Assembly: GCF_900107175.1 (NCBI RefSeq)
Contig: NZ_FNOZ01000025.1
Span: 1-64,000 of the forward strand
Direction: 5' to 3'
Length of the DNA stretch: 64,000 nucleotides
From: Modestobacter sp. DSM 44400
GTDB taxonomy: Bacteria; Actinomycetota; Actinomycetes; Mycobacteriales; Geodermatophilaceae
How positions within the stretch are numbered: the stretch's first letter is position 1; every line of letters starts with the position of its first letter. The notes under the pieces are model-generated. The model saw only the letters and a program-made list of their open reading frames with translations. It was not told the DNA's origin and searched no databases. This document shows, in pieces, positions 52,969 to 62,293 of the stretch. The position numbers and the translations under genes were made by a program.

Positions 52969-53014
52969 TGGTGCCCTTCCATCCGGTGGTCCCCAGTGCC
53001 AGTCCCGCGTGTGC

Positions 53015-53075
53015 GGCCCCCCTGCAGGGCCCCGCCGCGAGCCTGCGAGCGGCGGGGGGCAGGGGGGGTCCTCTT
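53015..53075 (-). terminator. Post-stop structured element B (after the DUF4193 gene)
   Basis: Begins directly after the TGA at 53076. Coding strand: GGACCCCCCCTGC can pair with GCAGGGGGGCC around an inner stem CCCCGCCGC/GCGGCGGGG with loop TCGCAGGCTC. The layout is that of elements A, C and D with changed but still pairing arms. Confidence 0.75.
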
Positions 53076-53378
53076 TCAGGCGGCGCAGTCCCGGCACACG
53101 AGCTGGTCGCCGCGGGTGGCGGCCAGCCGGGTGCGGTGGTGCACCAGGAAGCAGCGCGAACAGGTGAACTCGTCCTCCTGCTTGGGCAGCACGCGGACGG
53201 TCAGCTCCTCGTTGGACAGGTCGGCGCCCGGCAGCTCGAGGTTCTCGTTGAAGTCGGTCTCGTCGACGTCGACCGAGGAGGACTGGGCCTCGGCCCGGCG
53301 GGCCTTGAGCTCCTCGAGGGAGTCCTCACCCAGCTCGTCGGCTTCGTTGCGTCGGGGGGCGTCGTAGTCGGTGGCCAT
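53076..53378 (-). CDS. DUF4193-family zinc-ribbon-like protein
   Basis: A 100-residue conserved actinobacterial protein. Acidic N-terminus (DELGEDSLEELKARRAEA), then DFNENLELPGADLSNEELTV, and a C-terminal pair of Cys-x2-Cys motifs (CSRC and CRDC) that should bind zinc. The ATG at 53378 follows AAGGGG. Function unknown. Position matches Rv2699c of M. tuberculosis (from memory). Confidence 0.92.
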   Translation of the reverse strand: MATDYDAPRRNEADELGEDSLEELKARRAEAQSSSVDVDETDFNENLELPGADLSNEELTVRVLPKQEDEFTCSRCFLVHHRTRLAATRGDQLVCRDCAA

Positions 53379-53701
53379 GGTGTGCCCCTTCTCTTTCTCT
53401 CGTCGCGGGACACTGCCCGCTCGTTCGCCGCCGGCCCTGGAGGGGCCGGTGGCCGGTGACCGGCCGCCGCAGCGGCCGGAGGTCTGTCGCCGGGGTCGTC
53501 CGGGCCCACGGCTGGGGCCCTCCCGGCCCTCCCGGCGGAGGAACGGGGGCGTGCTTCGTCCGGGCTGCGCCCAGCGGTTCGTACACCGGCGAGCCCCCCA
53601 ACGCGGTCCGTGCCCGGTTTGTGCCCGGCGCCCCGACGTCGACACATCGGGCACGCACGGTGCGTATGTGGGCACGGGGCGCCAGAGGCTACCCTGCCGC
53701 C
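53379..53701. other. Divergent promoter region
   Basis: This 323-base interval between the DUF4193 gene (minus) and the phosphotransferase gene (plus) shows no gene. On the plus strand TACCCT at 53690-53695 ends 6 bases before the GTG at 53702, suggesting a leaderless transcript. Confidence 0.55.
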
Positions 53702-54748
53702 GTGACGACCACCGTGGGTGCTGATCCGGACGTCGTAGGGCCTTATCTGGCCGGTGTGCTGGGCGACGAGCGGTGGCGCTCGGTGTCCGTCGAGCTGATC
53801 GCCGCGGGCATGTCGAACCTCACCTACGTGGTGACCCCCGCGAGCGGGTCGGCCGACGACGCGGTCATCCTCCGGCGTCCGCCGACCGGCGCCGTGCTGG
53901 CCACCGCACACGACATGGTGCGCGAGCACAAGGTCATCTCCGCGCTCGCCGGAACCCCGGTGCCGGTGCCCCGCACGCTCCACCTGTGCACCGACGTCGC
54001 CGTCCTGGGCGCCCCGTTCTACGTGATGGAGCGCGTGGTCGGCGTCCACGTGGTCACCGAGCTGCCGGCGGGCTACGCCGACGAGCCGGCCCAGCGGCGG
54101 GAGATCGCCGACGGGCTGATCGACGTCCTCGGCGACCTGCACGCGGTCGACCCGGCCGTGGTGGGGCTGGCCGACTTCGGCCGGCCGGAGGGCTTCCTGG
54201 AGCGGCAGGTGCGGCGCTGGACCAAGCAGTGGGACGCCACCCGGGACACCGACCGGCCCGCCCTGGACGCCCTCGCCGCCCGGCTGGCCGAGACGGTTCC
54301 GGGCACCCAGCGGGCCGGCATCACCCACGGCGACTACCGGCTGGACAACTGCCTGCTCGACCCGCAGGTCCGCAGCCGGGTCCGCGCGGTGCTGGACTGG
54401 GAAATGTCCACCCTCGGTGACCCGCTGACCGACCTCGGGATGCTGTTCGTCTACTGGCCGCAGGCCGGCGAGAACCGCGCCGTCTCGGTCTCCGGCGTCA
54501 CCGCCCTGCCCGGGTTCCCGACCCGACTCGAGCTGGCCGAGCGGTACGCCGCCGGCACGGGCACCGACCTGTCGGCGCTGAACTGGTACGTCGGCTTCGC
54601 CTACTTCAAGTTCGCCGCGATCGTGGCCGGCATCGTGGCCCGGTCCAAGGCCGGGGCGATGGCCGGCAAGGACACCTCGGGCTACGCCGAGAAGATCGAC
54701 CCGTGCGTGGAACTGGGACGCGCCGCGCTCGACGACGGTGCGCTCTAG
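53702..54748 (+). CDS. Phosphotransferase family protein (APH/ACAD10-like kinase)
   Basis: A 348-residue aminoglycoside-phosphotransferase-fold protein: IAAGMSNLTYVVTPASG, FYVMERVVGVHVVTEL, catalytic loop ITHGDYRLDNCLLDP, metal motif AVLDWEMSTLGDPLTDLGML. It resembles the family acting with acyl-CoA dehydrogenases on hydroxyacyl substrates rather than antibiotic resistance proteins. The GTG at 53702 follows a TACCCT box. Confidence 0.9.
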   Translation: MTTTVGADPDVVGPYLAGVLGDERWRSVSVELIAAGMSNLTYVVTPASGSADDAVILRRPPTGAVLATAHDMVREHKVISALAGTPVPVPRTLHLCTDVAVLGAPFYVMERVVGVHVVTELPAGYADEPAQRREIADGLIDVLGDLHAVDPAVVGLADFGRPEGFLERQVRRWTKQWDATRDTDRPALDALAARLAETVPGTQRAGITHGDYRLDNCLLDPQVRSRVRAVLDWEMSTLGDPLTDLGMLFVYWPQAGENRAVSVSGVTALPGFPTRLELAERYAAGTGTDLSALNWYVGFAYFKFAAIVAGIVARSKAGAMAGKDTSGYAEKIDPCVELGRAALDDGAL

Positions 54749-54875
54749 GCCCCTGCGGCGCCGCTAGAGTCCGCGGCGAGACCACGGCCCTGCCCGGCCC
54801 GTCCCCCGCGCTCCGCCGGCGAGTCCCGCCGTCCGGGCTGCCGACGGCCCCGGGCCCTCCGAGCGGAGTGCAGCG

Positions 54876-55415
54876 TTGAGCGAGACCAGCGACCGGCCTC
54901 CGGTGCGCACCCGGAGTGGCCGGCGGCCGGTGCCCGCGCTGATCGTCCTGCTGGTGCTCGCCCTGGCCGCGCTCGGCGTGTGGTGGAACGTGCTCCGGCA
55001 GGACCGGGAGATCAACCAGGCCCAGGCCGCCGCGTGCACCTCGGCCAGCGAGGCCCCGCCGTCCCTGGCGTCGGAGAACGTGACCCTGCGCGTCTACAAC
55101 GCCGGCGCCAAGTCCGGGGCGGCCGGTGAGGTCGCCGCCGAGTTGCAGGCGCGCGGCTTCGTCGTCGACGAGGTCGCCAACGACCCCCGTCCGGAGTTCC
55201 AGGTGACCGGCGTCGGCGAGGTGCGCTTCGGGCCGGCCGGCCGGGAGACCGCGCAGTACGTCGCCCTGCTGCTGCCCGGCGCGACCGACCGGGCCGACAC
55301 CCGGGCCACCGGCCTGGTCGACCTGGTCCTGGGGCCGGAGTTCGAACAGCTCGCCACCCCCGAGGACGTCGCGGCCGCGCTGGCGCCCGCCGCCAGCGCC
55401 GGGGCGGCCTGCTGA
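54876..55415 (+). CDS. cei: Envelope-integrity protein Cei (LytR C-terminal domain)
   Basis: A 179-residue membrane-anchored protein: short cytoplasmic head, one helix (VPALIVLLVLALAALGVWWN), and an extracellular LytR_C domain (VTLRVYNAGAKSGAAGEVAA, GEVRFGPAGRETAQYVALLL). Its position before suhB, ppgK and sigA matches cei (Rv2700) of mycobacteria. The start is a TTG at 54876 with GAGCGGAG upstream. It may act in cell-envelope maintenance. Confidence 0.88.
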   Translation: MSETSDRPPVRTRSGRRPVPALIVLLVLALAALGVWWNVLRQDREINQAQAAACTSASEAPPSLASENVTLRVYNAGAKSGAAGEVAAELQARGFVVDEVANDPRPEFQVTGVGEVRFGPAGRETAQYVALLLPGATDRADTRATGLVDLVLGPEFEQLATPEDVAAALAPAASAGAAC

Positions 55416-55444
55416 CCCAGCCGGGTCGACTGCCCGCTCACCAC

Positions 55445-56275
55445 TCAGCGGCCGGCGTGCAACCGCTCCAGCAACTCCACCAGCGGCCCGGCGATGCTCG
55501 GCGCCGCCGCCACTGCCATCGGCGCGGCGAAGGGCCGGCCCTCGGTGCCGGTGACGACCAGCCCGGCCTCGGCGGCCACCAGCGCCCCGGCCGCGTGGTC
55601 CCAGGGCTTGAGGTCCAGTTCGTAGTAGGCGTCGACCCGACCGGCGGCTGCGGCACACAGGTCCAGGGACGCGCAGCCGAAGCGGCGGATGTCGCGGACC
55701 TCGGTCAGCAGTTCGGCGACCACGGCGCCCTGTAGCCGGCGCTGCTCGACCCGGTACCCGAACCCGGTGGCCACCAGGGTCTGCGCCAGGCTGACCGGGG
55801 CGCTGCCGTGCAGCGGCTGCGCCGCCGCGCCCGGCGCGGTCAGCCAGGCGCCGCCGCCGCGGACGGCGGTGAACAGCTCCCCGGTCGCCACGTTGAGGAC
55901 GACGCCGGCCTCCGTGCGGCCCTCGACCTCGGCGGCGATGGAGACGGCGTAGGCGGGCACGCCGTAGAGGAAGTTGACCGTCCCGTCGATGGGGTCGACC
56001 ACCCAGCGGACGCCGCTGCTGCCCTCGCGGGACGCGCCCTCCTCCCCCAGCACGCCGTCCTCGGGGCGGGCGGCCAGCAGCCGGCGGACGATGAGCTCCT
56101 CGCTCGCGGTGTCCACCGCGGTGACCACGTCGACCGGGCTGGACTTGGTGACCACCTGCTGGCCGGCGGTGGCCCGGCCGGCTCCCACGAGGACCGCCGC
56201 CTCCTCGGCCGTGACCCGGGCCAGCTCGAGCAACTGGGTGGGCAGGTCCGCTGCGGGCGGCGTCGACGTGATCAC
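55445..56275 (-). CDS. suhB: Inositol monophosphatase family protein
   Basis: A 276-residue phosphatase with the two metal signatures of the family: WVVDPIDGTVNFLYGVPAYA and LDLKPWDHAAGALVAAEAGL, plus Glu in GVLGEEGASREG. It hydrolyses inositol 1-phosphate or related phosphates, and would serve phosphatidylinositol or inositol supply. Convergent with cei; divergent from ppgK. Confidence 0.93.
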   Translation of the reverse strand: MITSTPPAADLPTQLLELARVTAEEAAVLVGAGRATAGQQVVTKSSPVDVVTAVDTASEELIVRRLLAARPEDGVLGEEGASREGSSGVRWVVDPIDGTVNFLYGVPAYAVSIAAEVEGRTEAGVVLNVATGELFTAVRGGGAWLTAPGAAAQPLHGSAPVSLAQTLVATGFGYRVEQRRLQGAVVAELLTEVRDIRRFGCASLDLCAAAAGRVDAYYELDLKPWDHAAGALVAAEAGLVVTGTEGRPFAAPMAVAAAPSIAGPLVELLERLHAGR

Positions 56276-56322
56276 GTCGAGCGATCCCGCCCGAGTGGTG
56301 CACTCGGACCAGGGGTGGTCAC

Positions 56323-56328
56323 TAACCT
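56323..56328 (+). promoter_or_regulatory. -10 box of ppgK (leaderless)
   Basis: TAACCT ends 6 bases before the ppgK GTG; no ribosome site is visible. Confidence 0.5.
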
Positions 56329-56334
56329 GAGCGG

Positions 56335-57078
56335 GTGCAGGGCTTCGGAGTAGACATCGGTGGCAGCGGGATCAAGGGCTGCGTGGTCGACCTGGACAAG
56401 GGCGAGCTGGTCGGGGAACGGGTGCGCATCCCCACCCCGCAGCCGGCACTGCCCGAGCCGGTCTACGGCGTGGTCGCCGACATCGTCGGGCAGTTCGGCT
56501 GGGAGGGGCGGATCGGCGTCACCTACCCGGGGGTGATGAAGAGCGGTGTCGCGTTCACCGCCGCGAACATGGACGCCAGCTGGATCAGCACCGACGTGGC
56601 GAGCGGGCTGGCGGCCGTCATTCCCGGCACGGTGCAGACGCTCAACGACGCCGACGCCGCGGGGCTCGCCGAGATGGCCTACGGCGCCGGCAGGGGCCAG
56701 CGCGGGCTGGTGCTGATGCTGACGTTCGGCACCGGCATCGGCAGCGCGCTGTTCATCGACGGGCAGCTGGTGCCCAACACCGAGCTCGGTCACATCGAGG
56801 TCGACGGTAAGGACGGCGAGGTCAGGGCTTCGGCCGCGGTCCGCGAACGGGAAGACCTGAGCTACCCGGACTGGGCGAAGCGGGTCGACCGCTACCTGGA
56901 CACCCTGGAGCGGGGTCTGTGGCCGGACCTGATCATCGTCGGCGGCGGGGTCAGCAAGAAGGCCCACAAGTGGGTGCCACTGCTGTCCACGCGGACCCGG
57001 GTGGTGCCCGCGGAGCTGCAGAACGACGCCGGGATCGTGGGGGCGGCACTGGCCGCGGAGCAGCGCATCGGGCAATGA
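56335..57078 (+). CDS. ppgK: Polyphosphate glucokinase
   Basis: Phosphorylates glucose using polyphosphate or ATP. The 247-residue ROK-family protein has the phosphate motif GFGVDIGGSGIKGCVVDLDK, the active-site region TVQTLNDADAAGLAEMAYGA, and LMLTFGTGIGSALFIDGQLV followed by PNTELGHIEVDGKDGE. Length and order with sigA match the actinobacterial enzyme. Confidence 0.95.
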   Translation: MQGFGVDIGGSGIKGCVVDLDKGELVGERVRIPTPQPALPEPVYGVVADIVGQFGWEGRIGVTYPGVMKSGVAFTAANMDASWISTDVASGLAAVIPGTVQTLNDADAAGLAEMAYGAGRGQRGLVLMLTFGTGIGSALFIDGQLVPNTELGHIEVDGKDGEVRASAAVREREDLSYPDWAKRVDRYLDTLERGLWPDLIIVGGGVSKKAHKWVPLLSTRTRVVPAELQNDAGIVGAALAAEQRIGQ

Positions 57079-57162
57079 GCCGGACACACCCCGGCTGACC
57101 TGCGGAGGGAGTCCATCCGGACGGGTCGGACCGGAACCTGTGGACCGGCGCGTCGGCGTCGT

Positions 57163-57168
57163 TACAAT
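57163..57168 (+). promoter_or_regulatory. Candidate -10 box upstream of sigA
   Basis: TACAAT lies 175 bases before the sigA GTG in the 265-base ppgK-sigA interval; no good TTGACA-like -35 is visible 17 bases upstream. If correct, the leader is about 168 bases, with GGAAGGA before the start. Confidence 0.4.
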
Positions 57169-57343
57169 GGAGGAGCCCCACCTCGCACCACCCCCAGCCA
57201 ACAGGTCATCCCCCGCCCCCCACCCGGTGAAACACCGGACCGGTCCAGGCGCCGCACACGACCCGGTGGAGGGGGTGCCGGGGCCGCTGCCCGCGGACCA
57301 CACGGTCTGCGAGGAACGCATCGCAGTACGGGAAGGAACCTGA

Positions 57344-58711
<1,368 letters not shown>

Positions 58712-58722
58712 GCGAAAGCCGT

Positions 58723-58750
58723 CCGCTGACCCGTAAGACCAGGTCAGCGG
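58723..58750 (+). terminator. Hairpin after sigA
   Basis: CCGCTGACC (58723-58731) and GGTCAGCGG (58742-58750) form a 9-base stem with a 10-base loop, 11 bases after the sigA stop. Confidence 0.7.
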
Positions 58751-58801
58751 GCGGTCCTCGCTCGAACGAGCCAACTGGAACGCACGCACACCGCTCTTGG
58801 T

Positions 58802-58827
58802 CCAGATATCAGAGCTAGGGTATCTGG
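58802..58827 (+). promoter_or_regulatory. Inverted repeat and -10 box at the recombinase start
   Basis: CCAGATA-N12-TATCTGG spans 58802-58827 and encloses TAGGGT (58816-58821), which ends 7 bases before the GTG at 58829. The symmetric sequence would let a repressor cover the promoter; it could also be a recombinase binding site. Confidence 0.5.
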
Positions 58828-58828
58828 C

Positions 58829-59719
58829 GTGACCGTCGATCTCGCCGCCCTGCTGCCGTCCTGGGAGCTGCATCTGCGTGCCGAGCGCAAGAGCCCTCAA
58901 ACGGTGAAGTCCTACGGCGACGGGGTGCGCCGCTTCCTCACCTGGACCGCCGCGTACGACCGCCCCGCGGTCCTGGACCGGGTCAGCGTCAACGCCTTCG
59001 TCGCCCACCTGCTCGACGCCGGAGCCGAGCCGGCGACCGCCCGCGCCCGGCAGCTGGCCCTGCGGCGGTTCTCGTCATGGCTGCAGGAGGAGGGCGAGAT
59101 TGACGCCGATCCCCTGCTCGGCCTGAAGGCACCAAGGCTCGACGCGAAAGTCGTGGAACCGCTGACCGCCGAGCAGATCACGGCGTTGGTCGCCGCCTGC
59201 GCGGGCAGGGACATGCGTGAACGCCGGGACGAGGCCCTCGTGCGGTTGATGATCGAGACCGGGGCGCGAGCCGGGGAGGTTGTCGCGCTGGGCATCGCTG
59301 ACGTCGACCTCGCCACCGGCACCGCCACCGTGCGCCGGGGCAAGGGTGGCCGGGGCCGGGTCGTGCCCTTCGGCCCGCAGACCTCCCGGGCGCTGGACCG
59401 CTACCTGCGCGCCCGCCGCTCGCACCGATTGGCCGGCACTCCGGCGCTGTGGCTCGGCGACCGCGGCAAGGAGTTCTCCTACGACGCGCTGCACAAGACC
59501 CTCGGCGAGCGGGCCCGCACGGCCCGAATCGAGGGCTTCAAGCCGCACCGTCTGCGGCACACCGCCGCGCACCGATGGCTGGCCGCCGGCGGCAGCGAGG
59601 GTGGCCTGATGGCGGTGGCCGGCTGGACCCGGCCGGACATGCTGCTGCGCTACACCCGCGCCCAGGCCTCGGCCCGCGCCGCTACGGAGGCCCGCGCGTT
59701 GGGGCTCGGCAACTTCTGA
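58829..59719 (+). CDS. Tyrosine recombinase/integrase (XerC/D-like)
   Basis: A 296-residue recombinase with a SAM-like N-terminal domain (WELHLRAERKSPQTVKSYGD) and a C-terminal catalytic domain. The catalytic set is visible: Arg in IETGARAGEVVALGI, Lys region VRRGKGGRGRVVPFG, His-x-x-Arg in FKPHRLRHTAAHRWLAAGG, and Tyr in MLLRYTRAQ. The full set indicates activity. It sits between sigA and accessory genes on the right, so it may belong to an integrated element. Confidence 0.92.
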   Translation: MTVDLAALLPSWELHLRAERKSPQTVKSYGDGVRRFLTWTAAYDRPAVLDRVSVNAFVAHLLDAGAEPATARARQLALRRFSSWLQEEGEIDADPLLGLKAPRLDAKVVEPLTAEQITALVAACAGRDMRERRDEALVRLMIETGARAGEVVALGIADVDLATGTATVRRGKGGRGRVVPFGPQTSRALDRYLRARRSHRLAGTPALWLGDRGKEFSYDALHKTLGERARTARIEGFKPHRLRHTAAHRWLAAGGSEGGLMAVAGWTRPDMLLRYTRAQASARAATEARALGLGNF

Positions 59720-59912
59720 CGTTAGCCGGCATCCGGCCGGAACGTCGGGCACGGTCCTCCGCGCGGACCAACCGCAGGGACCATGGCCTACGGCACGCCG
59801 TGGGCGCTCGCCGCGACCACCCAGGGCCGCCTAAACGCCCTCGGACTCGAGTCGGTCGACCGCTCCGGCTTCTCGACTCCCGGCGTGAGGTCCGACCGCG
59901 CTCCAGGATCGA

Positions 59913-60194
59913 TCAGCGTGAACTGCGCCGCGCCTTCGCCGACGCCCGGGCCAGTCGCAGCATGTGGGCGGTGAAGAGCGCATCAGCACGCCTCGCCCGC
60001 TCCGTCACGTCGAGGATGCCCTCCGGGTCGGCCTCGCGCTCGAACCGGGCCCGCAGTCCCCGCCGCGCCGGCTCAGTCGCGGCAACCCGATTGGGCGTGC
60101 GAGCCCAGCGCTCGGCCGCGGCGATTCGGGCAATCAGCGTGCGATCCTGGCATCCGCCGTCGGCGGGCAGGGAGTGAGCGGCAGATCGGGGCAT
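59913..60194 (-). CDS. Conserved actinobacterial hypothetical protein
   Basis: A 93-residue basic protein: HSLPADGGCQDRTLIARIAA, AERWARTPNRVAATEPARRG and a helical ending AHMLRLARASAKARR. I recall similar short proteins of unknown function in many actinobacteria, often in accessory regions. ATG at 60194 chosen as the start of the conserved part. Confidence 0.65.
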   Translation of the reverse strand: MPRSAAHSLPADGGCQDRTLIARIAAAERWARTPNRVAATEPARRGLRARFEREADPEGILDVTERARRADALFTAHMLRLARASAKARRSSR

Positions 60195-60587
60195 CGGTCC
60201 TCCGGCACAGGGACGCCCGCCGGCTGGGCGGAGCAAACGTCGTCGTCATCCCAGAAGGCGCTCAGACCGCGCCTCTACTGACACCCGGCGGCCAATCCAC
60301 TGGCCACGGCCCCGCGCTGGCCTGGATTCCTCCGCCTTACGGCTACGGCCCTCTTGCTTCCTCGTGGGATCCTCAGCTGCGGCCGACACCCCGACCACTC
60401 GGGGCTTGGCCGCGGTCTCTCCCAGCTCCGAGCAAGGCGCGCCCGGGCATCATGCGCGGCGACGACCCGGCCAATCGCGGGTGGTGCCGGGAGTCGTCGG
60501 GGCACAGGAGCGCCGCCAGCGCCAGCTGGCCATGCCGGTTCGGTCCCGGTCACCCGCTCAAGGCAGAACTGCAGTTCAGAGGTCAGG
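60195..60587. other. Intergenic region without a recognisable gene
   Basis: About 390 bases between the small conserved gene and the terminator of the protease gene. GCGGGTG (60477-60483) and CACCCGC (60551-60557) could form a tRNA-like acceptor stem, but no tRNA can be supported. No convincing coding frame. Confidence 0.5.
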
Positions 60588-60616
60588 CGGCCCCTCGGAG
60601 AAATCTCGAGGGGCCG
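60588..60616 (-). terminator. Hairpin after the M48 protease gene
   Basis: CGGCCCCTCG and CGAGGGGCCG form a 10-base stem with a 9-base loop, 45 bases beyond the protease stop on the minus strand. Confidence 0.7.
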
Positions 60617-60661
60617 TTCGCTTCACCGTTGTCACCCGCGATTACCCGTGATTGCCCGCCC

Positions 60662-61636
60662 TTACGGACACGCCGAGGACACGGCATTCGCGCTGGTCAG
60701 GCGGTCCGTGTGGGGCCCCGCGGGCGCCGGCGTCAGGAGCGCGCTGATCCGTCGTTCTGGAGTCGGGTGGGGTGCCAGCAACCGCCGCGACCATCCGGCA
60801 GCGGCGTTCGACCCGTCGTTGAGTGTGCGGAGCGCGGTGGCCAGCTCCGGGCCGAGACCGTGGTCGGCAGTGAACCGGTCGGCCGCGAACTCGGCACGCC
60901 GGCAGACCGCGGCGTCGGCCAGCGGACAGATCACCGCCAAGAGCGCGAGAGCCCCCAGCACGCCCCCGACCATCCAGTGGCCCTGCTGCATGGCGCGCAC
61001 CCCGGCCACGGCGATCCCGGCAGTGACCACGGTCCGCACCGCGCGCTGGGACGGGCGCCCGGACAGGACGCCCGCCAGGCCGGTCAGCAGTCTTGCAGCC
61101 ATGCGCCACGGCGCGGCAAGCCACATGGCGACCAGCATCGGTTGGGTCGCTCGGGTGGCGTGATGGCCCAGCTCGTGGACCAGCACTGCCACCATCTGCT
61201 CCGCCGCCAGCCGAGCAGCCCGGTAGTCCTCCAGCGCCCGGCTGGTGACCGCAACGCTGCGCCCGCCGGCGGCGTACGCGTTGGGCTGGCGGGAGCGCTG
61301 GACGTACAGGTCGACCTCGCCGACTGGTGTTGCGGACAGCCGTAGCGCTGCCGCCCACAGCGGCTGAAGCGCCGCAGCCTGCGCCGCGCTCGGCGGACGG
61401 AACCCGAAAGCCACCCGCACGGCAACCCGTTCGCCGGCGCGGGTGAGCCCGACTGCCCCGCAGCCCACCCAGACCAGAAGGACCGGCGCCTTCCACGGGT
61501 GCAGTCCACTGGTGGCGACAGCCACGAGGAGCAGGCTGCAGAGCATGGCCGGTGCCGTGGCGGCCGCACGCCACAGCCCGAAGCCGACGGCAGCTCCCCG
61601 TGGACCACCGGTTGTCTGGGCTCCGCAGCTCCTCAT
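60662..61636 (-). CDS. M48-family membrane metalloprotease
   Basis: A 324-residue zinc protease of the HtpX/Oma1 group. Membrane segments at the N-terminus (APAMLCSLLLVAVATSGL, APVLLVWVGCGAVGLTRAG), then NAYAAGGRSVAVTSRALEDY before the zinc motif VLVHELGHHATRATQPMLVA (HExxH), more hydrophobic segments, and the third ligand Glu in CRRAEFAADRFTADHGLG. ATG 61636 has a GGGAGG ribosome site; GTG 61660 is an alternative. It is typical of blaR-like or envelope stress proteases, without a paired BlaI-type gene here. Confidence 0.85.
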   Translation of the reverse strand: MRSCGAQTTGGPRGAAVGFGLWRAAATAPAMLCSLLLVAVATSGLHPWKAPVLLVWVGCGAVGLTRAGERVAVRVAFGFRPPSAAQAAALQPLWAAALRLSATPVGEVDLYVQRSRQPNAYAAGGRSVAVTSRALEDYRAARLAAEQMVAVLVHELGHHATRATQPMLVAMWLAAPWRMAARLLTGLAGVLSGRPSQRAVRTVVTAGIAVAGVRAMQQGHWMVGGVLGALALLAVICPLADAAVCRRAEFAADRFTADHGLGPELATALRTLNDGSNAAAGWSRRLLAPHPTPERRISALLTPAPAGPHTDRLTSANAVSSACP

Positions 61637-61849
61637 CAGGGCCTCCCTCGGATGCGGCACGCGCGCCAGTCAGCTTGCCGGCCGCTTCTGACACTTGAGC
61701 TAGCGCCGGCACCGCGAGGTCCCGCCGCCGGCCCGGCCACCCCGCGTCAGATCCGACTGCGGTCGAGACACATCTGCACCCGGTGTCACCACGTGACCAG
61801 GAACCGCGCCTTCTCCCGGTGAGAGCACCAGCTGCCGGGAGGAGTGCCG

Positions 61850-62293
61850 ATGCCGAGCCACGTCCCAGAACCACTTCTCGTCGACGCGTCCACCGTCGTC
61901 GATCCCGGCGATCACCGGCGGCTCGGCGCAACAGGCTCGACCGACGCGAGTGACCCAGATCGGCAGGCTGACCGGAGCGGAGCCTGTGTGGCCCTGGTCG
62001 CCGCCTACGGCGGAGACACCCACCGGCTGCTGACCGACCTGGCCGACCACCTCGGCGCCAGCGTGGCTTACGTCGATCGGCCCACGATCGAGGCCCACCT
62101 GGAAAGGCCGCTCTCTGACGCCGAGTGGTTGGCCAGCACCTCCCAGATCACCGCGATGGCCTTCGACGAGCACATCGGAGACGCCGGCACGATCCGCACC
62201 GACTGGATCGAGGACGTCCTGCTCCGAGCCGGCGTTCCCGGCCGCCCCCGCATCGTCAGCTACCCGTCGAGTCCGCGACGTCGCCGGCGATGA
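61850..62293 (+). CDS. Hypothetical protein coupled to the HTH gene
   Basis: A 147-residue protein. Its middle, VDRPTIEAHLERPLSDAEWL and ASTSQITAMAFDEHIGDAGT, looks helical and acidic; the end is Arg-rich. ATG 61850 has a GGGAGGAG site just upstream. The stop overlaps the next gene start as ATGA. I do not recognise a family. The pairing with a DNA-binding protein suggests an accessory-element regulatory pair. Confidence 0.65.
   Translation: MPSHVPEPLLVDASTVVDPGDHRRLGATGSTDASDPDRQADRSGACVALVAAYGGDTHRLLTDLADHLGASVAYVDRPTIEAHLERPLSDAEWLASTSQITAMAFDEHIGDAGTIRTDWIEDVLLRAGVPGRPRIVSYPSSPRRRRR

Noticed and set aside
59720-59912. Possible attachment site downstream of the recombinase
   Set aside because: No repeat of any length matching the sigA-recombinase junction was found in the window.
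60477-60557. tRNA-like region: GCGGGTG pairs with CACCCGC and a GGTTCGG segment lies where a T-arm would be
   Set aside because: The T-loop lacks the invariant A, the D-arm is not convincing and no 5+7 anticodon arm can be drawn. At most a decayed tRNA.
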